From contig CALMAV010000213.1 in NCBI GenBank assembly GCA_937859895.1, positions 1 to 5,447 of the forward strand: a DNA stretch of 5,447 nucleotides, read 5' to 3'. This DNA is from an uncultured Bryobacterales bacterium (GTDB lineage: Bacteria > Acidobacteriota > Terriglobia > Bryobacterales > Bryobacteraceae). The notes under the pieces were generated by a model. It was not told where the DNA came from and did not search any database. It saw only the letters and a list, made by a program, of their open reading frames with translations. This document shows positions 1-5,447 of this stretch, in pieces (within the stretch, counting starts at the first letter, position 1; every line of letters begins with the position of its first letter). A program made the position numbers and the translations under genes.

Positions 1-572
1 CTAACGGTCTGGACGAAGAACGAGTGGTGACATTTGCGCAAGAAGTTCGCGACCTGAATCGGGACGGTCTTCCGCTTCGTGTCTTTTCTGGTCTCGAATG
101 CGACATCCTGCGCGACGGCACCATGGACATTGCTGAAGGCGCGCTGGCTGAGTTGGACTTGGTCATAGGCAGCGTCCATAGCCACTTTAACTTGGAATCA
201 AATGAGATGACGGAGCGGCTTCTTCGGGCGCTTGAGTCACCGAATCTGACGATTCTGGGGCACGCCACCGGACGCATATTGTTACAGCGCGACGGCTATG
301 CCTTTGACTTCGAGAGAATAGTGGACCGTGCTGTTGCAAACAAGGTGGCCCTAGAGATCAACGCAAGCCCCGCACGCCTTGATTTGCCCAGCCATCTGGT
401 GAGAGCTGCGAAACGGAAAGGCTGTCGCTTCACGATCTCGACTGACTCGCACCGGCCGTCAAATTTGCAGAACATGCGCTATGGAATCGCTACTGCTCGC
501 CGGGGTTGGCTGGAAGCTGCGGATGTACTGAATACTTTGCCAGTCGATCAGTTTGGTGGGGCCATTTATTAG
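1..572 (+). CDS. polX: DNA polymerase X family protein, C-terminal PHP domain (5' end outside window)
   Basis: This is the last 189 codons of a gene that enters from the left edge; the frame is open from base 3, so the GTG at 24 is internal. The visible part matches the C-terminal PHP phosphoesterase domain of bacterial PolX, a DNA repair polymerase that fills short gaps and in which this domain gives 3'-5' exonuclease and AP-endonuclease/phosphatase activity. Landmarks, counted from the GTG at 24, are GLECDI (Glu25), SVHSHF (His52, His54), LGHATGR (His80), ALEINASP (Glu111) and STDSH (Asp141, His143). These are the metal-binding acidic and His residues expected of the family. The ending MRYGIATARRGW...DVLNTLP is the usual PolX tail. 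The N-terminal polymerase and helix-hairpin-helix domains, if present, lie upstream. A stand-alone PHP hydrolase cannot be fully excluded, but the motif spacing and tail favour PolX. Confidence 0.9.
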   Translation, partial: NGLDEERVVTFAQEVRDLNRDGLPLRVFSGLECDILRDGTMDIAEGALAELDLVIGSVHSHFNLESNEMTERLLRALESPNLTILGHATGRILLQRDGYAFDFERIVDRAVANKVALEINASPARLDLPSHLVRAAKRKGCRFTISTDSHRPSNLQNMRYGIATARRGWLEAADVLNTLPVDQFGGAIY

Positions 573-595
573 TCTAAAAGAGTAATTGGGACTAG

Positions 596-910
596 ATGAT
601 TGCACAACACCAGACTCTCGACGGGCAAGTTCGTGAAACGGCTCAGGAATTTCCAGGTGAGGTTGTTGGGATCCGATACTCGATTAGTTACGACTGGAAC
701 GGCGATCCGGCGATATTTTTCCGAGTTCTTTTGACTGATGATGCAAGCAGGATCGAAGCTCTTGCAAACATTACAGGAAGAGTAAGAGAAAAGTTGTTCT
801 ACAATCTTCACCTTCGCGAATCCGAACTTACGCCTTACTTCAATTTCCGCAGTAAAAGCGAACTTGCGAAAATCACCGATCCGGAATGGGAATCGCTGAA
901 GACCTGCTAA
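596..910 (+). CDS. Small protein of unknown function paired with a HEPN gene
   Basis: This 104-residue soluble protein has no signal peptide, membrane segment or Cys cluster. I do not recognise a named family. Two blocks look conserved in character: WNGDPAIFFRVLLTDD at residues 34-49, a probable beta strand after an aromatic turn, and PYFNFRSKSE at 80-89 near the C-terminus. A helical stretch (about 50-70, SRIEALANITGRVREKLF) lies between them. The ATG at 596 has a GGGA 7-8 bases upstream and is the first good start 23 bases after polX. The 3' end overlaps the ATG of the following HEPN-domain reading frame (886) by 25 bases, which suggests translational coupling and a shared function. By analogy with small genes preceding HEPN genes it could be the partner or antitoxin of a two-gene module, but it lacks the GSxxxD nucleotidyltransferase motif of MNT antitoxins. 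The coding call is firm because the frame is intact and the overlap is gene-like; the function is inference. Confidence 0.75.
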   Translation: MIAQHQTLDGQVRETAQEFPGEVVGIRYSISYDWNGDPAIFFRVLLTDDASRIEALANITGRVREKLFYNLHLRESELTPYFNFRSKSELAKITDPEWESLKTC

Positions 911-1374
911 AGCTTGCGAGCCATCTCGCAAATCCACTTAGCGAAGATTCGGAGCAGGCTTGGCTTCGGCGCTCGGTTTGAACGGCTTACTATGCAATCT
1001 TTCAATTGTTTGTCCAGGAAGCTGCCCAGCAATGGTCGGGTTCGGAAGCAGCACGGCTTGGATTGCAGCGGACATTCAGACACGATCAGATGAAGGACAT
1101 ATCACGAAGGGTCTTGGTCGGTTCATGGACCGGGTGGACCACTCCATCACTCCCTGTGCCCCCAGAACTGCGCACAGTAGCCGAATTGTTTATAGGGCTG
1201 CAAGAAGCTCGTCACCAGGCTGACTACAACAATCAGAAGCACTGGACCCAAACCGAGGTGGCTTCAAATCTCAGCAGTGCCCAAACTGCATATCAGGAGT
1301 GGAAGCAAATCAGTGGCAGCGAGGTAGCAAACGAGTACTTGCTTTCGCTTCTTGTCGGCAAAAAACGTGAGTGA
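886..1374 (+). pseudogene. HEPN-domain protein interrupted by an in-frame TGA
   Basis: Read through from the ATG at 886, this frame gives about 161 residues plus one internal stop (TGA, 979-981, codon 32). The first part, MGIAEDLLKLASHLANP...AWLRRSV, joins TAYYAIFQLFVQEA after the stop. Together they make the first and second helices of a HEPN-type all-helical protein, in which the usual text is close to RR-[SA]-V-S-TAYYA-[IL]-F. The stop sits where Ser is expected, one base change (TCA to TGA). A later helix carries LQEARHQADYN, also typical of this group. I see no clear R-x4-6-H nuclease motif. The frame stays open on both sides with no other lesion, so the damage is recent or a sequencing error. 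Restart at TTG 1006 or ATG 1090 would lose the first helix and the YY motif region or more. Some HEPN proteins are RNases of toxin-antitoxin or defence modules; the role of this one is unknown. Confidence 0.8.
979..981 (+). other. Premature stop codon (TGA) in the HEPN frame
   Basis: The TGA follows the codons for LRRSV and precedes those for TAYYAIF, so it splits a continuous HEPN motif without any change of frame. TGA also ends nirB and this same reading frame at 1372-1374, so a reassigned genetic code does not explain it. Confidence 0.85.
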
Positions 1375-1816
1375 GTCAATCGGATCCGGTGTTTGGACGG
1401 CGCATCCTGCTTACAGCACTCGTGAAGCATATATCCGCCGTTTAGATTGCAGCATATACAAGAACAACGATCTCTAAGATCAGCAACTATGAGGGTCGTT
1501 GCGGACCAAGTTTTTGGTCGGAGGTGATCTCTTAAATGCTGCTCAACATTCGTAGCATAGCCGAAGCCCGGCTCGACTGATCTTCGTGGCGCGAGACGAC
1601 CTAAGACAGTCACGTGCGAGCGCGTTTGCCCTCGAATTGTGCTCTACAGCTTATATTGACCCACCTGAAGCAGGATCTTGTCCTCGACGCTTAATGAGAT
1701 TCCGCCATGAGCGCAGTCGACGTGAAACTATGTACTTGCGGAGAGTGACAATCTACCAATCAATAACCCATGGGAAAGCTACCTCCATGAAGCCTCAGGC
1801 TCGCCTGCGCCTCGCC
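1375..1816. other. Convergent intergenic region with no supported gene
   Basis: These 442 bases lie between the 3' end of the HEPN frame (+ strand) and the 3' end of nirD (- strand). The short frames that cross it on either strand have no recognisable motifs, no good ribosome binding sites, and amino-acid composition typical of non-coding reading (rich in Arg, Ser, Cys). I see no tRNA, CRISPR, insertion-sequence ends or long repeats. Transcripts from both sides should end here, but no GC-rich hairpin with a following U-tract is visible right after either stop codon. The only structure is a pair of small inverted repeats near 1465-1519. Confidence 0.6.
1465..1519. other. Two adjacent small hairpins, function unknown
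   Basis: CAACGATC (1465-1472) can pair with GGTCGTTG (1494-1501) with one G-U pair and a 21-base loop. Immediately after it, GACCAA (1504-1509) pairs perfectly with TTGGTC (1514-1519) around a GTTT loop. Neither stem is followed by a run of T on either strand, so an intrinsic terminator is not supported. The stems are short enough to occur by chance. Confidence 0.25.
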
Positions 1817-2134
1817 TTAGATTTTAAGAAGAATGTGATTCTTGTCATCAAGCCGGGTAGGATAAGCGTTGATTGAGCACAGACCCGTGATCGCGTTGCC
1901 CGTACGCAGATCGAACTTCCAGGCATGCAGCGGACAGAGTACCGTCGCATCTCCCACCAAGCCATCTGCCATGGGCCCGCCTCTGTGCGGACACATGGCA
2001 TCAATGGCAAACACCTCGCCGGCTCGCGTATGGAAAATAGCAACCCGTTTACCGTCAATCTCGAACGTACGGCCTTCTCCAGCCGGGATCTCACCAAGAG
2101 TTGTGACGAAGCGCTCGGTTCCGTTCCCGCTCAT
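1817..2134 (-). CDS. nirD: Nitrite reductase small subunit, Rieske-type NirD
   Basis: This 105-residue cytoplasmic protein is the small partner of NirB in the NAD(P)H-dependent reduction of nitrite to ammonium. It is a single Rieske-fold domain. CPHRG at Cys48/His50 and CPLH at Cys67/His70 give the complete two-Cys, two-His ligand set for a [2Fe-2S] cluster, followed by AWKFDLRTG, which is typical of the family. Some NirD proteins (for example in enterobacteria) have lost these ligands; this one keeps them, so it probably carries a cluster. The ATG at 2134 was chosen because it gives a normal family length and overlaps the nirB stop in an ATGA (2131-2134). The frame is open further upstream to 2197, but that extension lies inside nirB and looks nothing like NirD. 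It is the last gene of the nitrate operon in this window; no clear terminator follows. Confidence 0.93.
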   Translation of the reverse strand: MSGNGTERFVTTLGEIPAGEGRTFEIDGKRVAIFHTRAGEVFAIDAMCPHRGGPMADGLVGDATVLCPLHAWKFDLRTGNAITGLCSINAYPTRLDDKNHILLKI

Positions 2135-4569
2135 TGAATGACTCGTAACAGTGATGAGAATTCGTTGGGAACCTGCGAAGTAAGAGCAGCCTTCCACGGA
2201 TCTTTGTAAGCGGTTGTGCTGCTCAACAGGTTGGCTTCCAGTTGAGCGGCAATGCCTTCACTATCGTCGACTACGATGGCGCGAATCTTCTCAAGGCCCA
2301 CTCTCTCAACAAAGCTGTAAGTTCTTTCTAAGTACTTGGCATTCTCGCGGTAATATTGCACAAATCGAGATAAATAGGTCATCACCGCATCCGGGCTGTC
2401 TACCGTGCAAAGAATGTCACCTTTACGAACATGCGCCCCTGCGGCACCGCCAATGTAGAGTTCCCATCGGCCTCCTTCTACCGCGACTGCGCCAAAGTCT
2501 TTCACCATGGCTTCCGAGCAGTTGCGCGGGCAGCCAGCGGTCGCCATTTTCAGTTTGTGCGGCGAATCGATACCTTTCAAATAAGTCTCAATGCGGACTG
2601 CCAGCGCAATACTGTCGCCCACGCCATAACGGCAGTAATCGGTTCCGATGCAGCTCTTGCAGGTCCGGTAGCTTTTCCCGTAAGCGTGCCCGGACGGCAT
2701 GCCGAGGTCTTGCCACATCTTGGGCAGGTCATCTTTCTTAACTCCGACTAAGTCAATGCGCTGACCGCCGGTAAGCTTCACCAATGGCACATGGTACTTT
2801 TCGGCCACGTCAGCGATGCGACGCAGTTGAGCAGGCGAAGTAACACCGCCCGCCATCTGTGGGATCACAGAAAAGGTGCCGTCCCTTTGTATGTTGGCGT
2901 GCACGCGCTCGTTGATGAAGCGAGCATCGCGTTCCTCTTCATATTCACCGGCCCAGATAATACTCAGCAGCGATGCCAGCCCGGGTTTGCTGCCCGCGTC
3001 TTCTTTACCGCCCGCCAGAGCTTTGAATACCGAGGAAACAGATTTCAGATTCTGCTCACGACAGGCGCGAATTAAATCCGTCTTGTTAAGCGGCACACCA
3101 GGCACGTAGTAGTGAACCGATGGATCTTCCTCCAGATGACCACCGGCAGCCCACTGGATCACCTCCTCCACCAAACCCTTGCAAGAGCCGCATCCAAGAC
3201 CCGCGCGCGTTGCATCCATGACGGCTTTCGTGGTGCGGCGGCCGCTTTTTACGCAGGCCATAAGAGCACCTTTACTGACACCATTACAGTTGCAGACCTG
3301 CGTGTCAAGCGGCATCTCGTCCATCGTCACCCTCTTCGATGGCGTTCCCAGGTCAAAGAGAAGGGCAAGCCGGTCTTCGGGCAGAGGTGTATTGCGATCG
3401 AAGGCTTGCGTAAGATACGCTGCCTTGCTGATGTCGCCAAGCAGTATGGCGCCTATCAAACGGCCGTCTCGAACAATGAGCTTTTTGTAAACTCCCTTCT
3501 TCGGCTCGGTGAACTGTATGATTTCATCTCGTTCGTCTTCTGGCTCAGTGACGCCCATTGAGGCTAACTCGACGCCCATGACCTTCAACTTCGTTGAGAC
3601 CTTGGAACCGCGGTAAGCGTTCGCTGTGTTAGCTCCGGTGATGTGATCGGCCAACACCTTGGCCTGTTCCCAAAGAGGCGCAACCAAACCATAGGACATG
3701 CCGCGATGTTGCGCGCACTCTCCAACAACGAAGATGTTCGGATCGTCGGGGGAACGCATGTGATCGTCGGCCACAATGGCGCGCTCAACGGTAAGGCCGC
3801 TGCGTACGGCTACTTCCACGTTTGGACTGATTCCGGTGGCGATGACCACCATGTCGCAGTCGAGAGCTGTCCCGTCGGAAAAAGATATTCCCGTGACGTG
3901 GTCTTCTCCCAGGACGGCTTCGGTGTTCTTGCGCAGATGGACCGCAACGTCCATCGCATGCATAGTGTTTTTCAGAATCGACCCGGCTACACCGTCCAGT
4001 TGCTGGCCCATAAGGTGAGATCCACGATGGACTACCTCCACGCGCAAGCCGAAATTTTGAAGACCTCGTGCAGCCTCAAGCCCGAGCAAGCCACCGCCAA
4101 TGACAACCGCGCGCGCACGCCCTTCTGCATACCCGGCGATAGCGCGGCAGTCATCCAGGCTCCGAAACACGAAGACGCCCGGCTTCAGTGAGCCATCGGA
4201 CCTGTGCAGGCCTCGCACAGGCGGCAGATAAGACCTGCTTCCGGTGGCAATAATTGCTTTGTCGTAAGGCTCCACGACGCCGTTACCCACTACATGCCGC
4301 GACGTTCGCACTATGCGTTCGACACGTACTCCCGCGTGCAGCTTAATGTTGTTCTCGCGATACCAGGAGAGAGGATTTAAGAAGATTTCCTCTTCATTCT
4401 GCGAACCATTTAAAACATTGGAGAGCAGGATGCGGTTGTAGTTGCCATAAGGCTCATCGCCGAACATTGTGATGTCAAACTGTTCGGCCCCGCCGCGGGC
4501 GAGAATCTCTTCCACCGCACGGGCGCCAGCCATTCCATTGCCGACGACAACGAGTTTCTGTTTTGTCAT
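2131..4569 (-). CDS. nirB: NAD(P)H-dependent nitrite reductase large subunit NirB
   Basis: This complete 812-residue protein, close to the usual length for NirB, catalyses six-electron reduction of nitrite to ammonium in the cytoplasm. Domains in order are: an FAD site with GNGMAG at residues 10-15; a second dinucleotide-binding (NAD(P)H) motif, GGGLLG, at 158-163; a further FAD-domain motif, ATGISPN, at 244-250; a BFD-like [2Fe-2S] domain with CNC (Cys426, Cys428) and CGSC (Cys460, Cys463); the ferredoxin-like half-domain from about 560; and the siroheme/[4Fe-4S] site made by Cys640, Cys646, Cys680 and Cys684 (CIGTDYC and GCPRNC). All cofactor ligands are present, so the enzyme should be active. 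The ATG at 4569 is two bases after the preceding stop and has GGAG eight bases upstream. It overlaps nirD by four bases. With a nitrate reductase two genes upstream, an assimilatory role is likelier than nitrite detoxification or dissimilation. Confidence 0.97.
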   Translation of the reverse strand: MTKQKLVVVGNGMAGARAVEEILARGGAEQFDITMFGDEPYGNYNRILLSNVLNGSQNEEEIFLNPLSWYRENNIKLHAGVRVERIVRTSRHVVGNGVVEPYDKAIIATGSRSYLPPVRGLHRSDGSLKPGVFVFRSLDDCRAIAGYAEGRARAVVIGGGLLGLEAARGLQNFGLRVEVVHRGSHLMGQQLDGVAGSILKNTMHAMDVAVHLRKNTEAVLGEDHVTGISFSDGTALDCDMVVIATGISPNVEVAVRSGLTVERAIVADDHMRSPDDPNIFVVGECAQHRGMSYGLVAPLWEQAKVLADHITGANTANAYRGSKVSTKLKVMGVELASMGVTEPEDERDEIIQFTEPKKGVYKKLIVRDGRLIGAILLGDISKAAYLTQAFDRNTPLPEDRLALLFDLGTPSKRVTMDEMPLDTQVCNCNGVSKGALMACVKSGRRTTKAVMDATRAGLGCGSCKGLVEEVIQWAAGGHLEEDPSVHYYVPGVPLNKTDLIRACREQNLKSVSSVFKALAGGKEDAGSKPGLASLLSIIWAGEYEEERDARFINERVHANIQRDGTFSVIPQMAGGVTSPAQLRRIADVAEKYHVPLVKLTGGQRIDLVGVKKDDLPKMWQDLGMPSGHAYGKSYRTCKSCIGTDYCRYGVGDSIALAVRIETYLKGIDSPHKLKMATAGCPRNCSEAMVKDFGAVAVEGGRWELYIGGAAGAHVRKGDILCTVDSPDAVMTYLSRFVQYYRENAKYLERTYSFVERVGLEKIRAIVVDDSEGIAAQLEANLLSSTTAYKDPWKAALTSQVPNEFSSLLRVIQ

Positions 4570-4571
4570 GG

Positions 4572-4919
4572 TTAAAACTCCATCATTCCGATGTCGAGTA
4601 CGACAGTTCCTGTTTCACCAGCGGGAGCAGCAAGCAGCACTTCCAGTTGCGTCTCCGGATGCATATCTTCGACCACGGCAAGCGGCACATGAGTCGCGCC
4701 TTTGGCCGCAATCGGAAAGTAGCGCACAGGCTTTCCGTCCCGGACAAGCGCGAAGCAAACCATCTCAGGCGAAGAGCTGCCGGCTCGAAAGTAGATAAGC
4801 TGCGATCGTTTATCGAAGGGAACCTTGTAGGTAATGGGTGGAGAGAATGGCTGTGGCGACTGCAGGCCTTTTCCTTCGAACGCGAAGATGCCCTGGATGA
4901 ATGTTGGTTTTTCTAACAT
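4572..4919 (-). CDS. Conserved-looking small protein between nitrate and nitrite reductase genes
   Basis: This is a 115-residue soluble protein that I cannot assign to a named family. It has no signal peptide, no membrane segment and a single Cys (55), so it is unlikely to bind an iron-sulfur cluster. Alternating hydrophobic segments (LIYFRAG 41-47, MVCFALVRDGKPVRYFPI 53-70, HVPLAVVED 77-85, QLEVLLAAP 91-99, TVVLDIGMMEF 105-115) suggest a compact beta-sandwich. Its ATG overlaps the nitrate reductase stop by seven bases (ATGTTAG, 4913-4919) and its stop lies two bases before nirB, so it must be made with both enzymes. This argues for a role in nitrate assimilation, for example in assembly, electron transfer partnering or regulation of the reductase, but that is inference from position only. 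It is not NasC or NarM as I know them: it has no flavin-binding motif and is shorter than NarM. The coding call is firm because a shadow frame would not fit so exactly between two genes. Confidence 0.82.
   Translation of the reverse strand: MLEKPTFIQGIFAFEGKGLQSPQPFSPPITYKVPFDKRSQLIYFRAGSSSPEMVCFALVRDGKPVRYFPIAAKGATHVPLAVVEDMHPETQLEVLLAAPAGETGTVVLDIGMMEF
4578..4581 (-). promoter_or_regulatory. Ribosome binding site for nirB
   Basis: GGAG on the - strand, eight bases before the nirB ATG. It lies inside the last codons of the upstream 115-residue gene, so it supports both the chosen start and translational coupling across that junction. Confidence 0.7.
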
Positions 4920-5447
4920 GAAATTACTTTTTCCATTCGCGTGGCGCAGACTTTGAAATCGGGCATGCGGGAGACCGGATCGAGCTTGGGATTCGTTAAA
5001 AGGTTCGCGCGCCCAGATCCTGCGTAGTGAAACGGAACGAAGATCGTATCGAGCCGGATGGAGGACGAGAGAGCAGCCTTTAAGATGGCCTCTCCGCGTC
5101 GCGTGGTCAGACGAACCGGGTCGCCTTGCTCAATCTTGTAGGCTCGAGCAGTAGCAGGATGAATCTCAACAAAAGCTTCAGGCGCCAGCTTGTTCAGCCG
5201 TTCCACTCGGCGGGTTTGGGTACCCGATTGATAGTGAGCGAGAACACGCCCGGTAGTCAGGATAAGCGGATACTCGGCATCCGGCTGTTCCGATGATTCA
5301 GCAAACTCGACCGCATGAAAGCGGGCGCGGCCATCGGGTGTAGGGAAACCTTCCTCGAAAAGCCGGGGTGTACCAGGATGATCATCACCGCGACAGGGCC
5401 AGAAGACACCATCCTGCTTGGTGATCTTTTCGCGAGTGGCGCCGGAG
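4913..5447 (-). CDS. nasA: Assimilatory nitrate reductase catalytic subunit, C-terminal part (5' end outside window)
   Basis: The last 177 codons of a large molybdopterin oxidoreductase enter from the right edge; the frame is open to base 5446. The visible part begins in the late catalytic region (GVFWPCRGDDHPGTPRLF, then FPTPDGRARF) and continues into the C-terminal dinucleotide-binding domain. Landmarks are LILTTGRVLAHYQSGTQTRR, which contacts the molybdenum cofactor, FVEIHPATA, and the ending NPKLDPVSRMPDFKVCA. These features match the cytoplasmic NasA/NarB/NapA nitrate reductase branch rather than formate dehydrogenase; the context with nirBD favours the assimilatory type. The protein stops right after this domain (Cys is the last residue), so it lacks the extra C-terminal [2Fe-2S] domain of Klebsiella-type NasA. 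The GTG at 5206 is internal, not a start. The N-terminal [4Fe-4S] motif that would separate subtypes is not in view. The gene symbol is the family name by context. Confidence 0.88.
   Translation of the reverse strand, partial: SGATREKITKQDGVFWPCRGDDHPGTPRLFEEGFPTPDGRARFHAVEFAESSEQPDAEYPLILTTGRVLAHYQSGTQTRRVERLNKLAPEAFVEIHPATARAYKIEQGDPVRLTTRRGEAILKAALSSSIRLDTIFVPFHYAGSGRANLLTNPKLDPVSRMPDFKVCATRMEKVISC

Noticed and set aside
569..937. 122-residue frame on the - strand
   Set aside because: It lies opposite the 104-residue gene and has no motifs or suitable neighbours; the + strand gene has better start spacing and a coupled junction.
979..981. TGA read as selenocysteine or tryptophan
   Set aside because: The site is a Ser-like position in a helical motif, no selenocysteine-insertion hairpin is evident after it, and TGA ends nirB and this same frame, so the code is standard.
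1006..1374. Intact shorter gene starting at TTG 1006
   Set aside because: It would begin in the middle of the second HEPN helix and lose the RRSV/TAYYA motif that reads in the same frame just upstream, so a broken longer gene fits better.
1504..1519. Hairpin as intrinsic terminator of nirD
   Set aside because: The stem is only 6 base pairs, about 300 bases beyond the nirD stop, and has no U-tract on either strand.
1638..1691. Possible transposase remnant (LTHLKQDLVLDA in one + strand frame)
   Set aside because: The stretch is very short, ends in two stops, and has no inverted repeats or further transposase motifs around it; the likeness to insertion-sequence proteins is too weak.
1586..1876. 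96-residue frame on the + strand in the spacer
   Set aside because: It runs into nirD antisense, lacks a ribosome binding site and has no recognisable motif.
1817..2197. NirD with a 21-residue N-terminal extension
   Set aside because: The extra part is nirB sequence in another frame and does not resemble NirD; the ATGA overlap start at 2134 gives the normal length.
2214..2741. 175-residue frame on the + strand
   Set aside because: Antisense to the siroheme domain of nirB, rich in Arg, Ser and Cys, with no family resemblance.
3643..4191. 182-residue frame on the + strand
   Set aside because: It is wholly antisense to nirB, which has every expected domain and cofactor ligand; long antisense frames are common in such codon usage.

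Overview
The window looks like chromosomal DNA from a free-living, moderately GC-rich bacterium. An acidobacterial or similar soil lineage is my guess from the gene types and protein style, but nothing in the sequence fixes the taxonomy. TGA is a normal stop here (nirB ends with it), so the standard bacterial code applies.

Layout: the left quarter reads on the + strand. It opens with the 3' end of a PolX-type DNA polymerase gene, of which only the C-terminal PHP phosphoesterase domain is visible. After 23 bases comes a 104-residue protein of unknown function, whose 3' end overlaps the start of a HEPN-domain gene. The HEPN gene is broken by an in-frame TGA at codon 32, so it is either a pseudogene or a sequencing error. 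About 440 bases with no convincing gene follow (1375-1816). The rest of the window reads on the - strand and is a tightly packed nitrate-assimilation operon. In transcription order it holds the 3' end of a molybdopterin nitrate reductase gene (NasA/NarB type), a 115-residue protein I cannot name, nirB (complete, 812 residues) and nirD (105 residues, Rieske type). The junctions are a 7-base overlap, a 2-base gap and a 4-base ATGA overlap, so the four genes are almost certainly co-transcribed and translationally coupled.

How the genes work together: the molybdenum enzyme reduces nitrate to nitrite, and NirB with its small Rieske partner NirD reduces nitrite to ammonium with NAD(P)H in the cytoplasm. 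The small protein locked between the two enzymes is a good candidate for an undescribed accessory factor. On the + strand, the small-protein/HEPN pair resembles a two-gene accessory or toxin-antitoxin-like module whose HEPN half may have been inactivated here. The operon promoter and any nitrate transporter or regulator lie outside the window. The clearest new leads are the 115-residue protein and the disrupted HEPN pair; no wholly new large system is evident.
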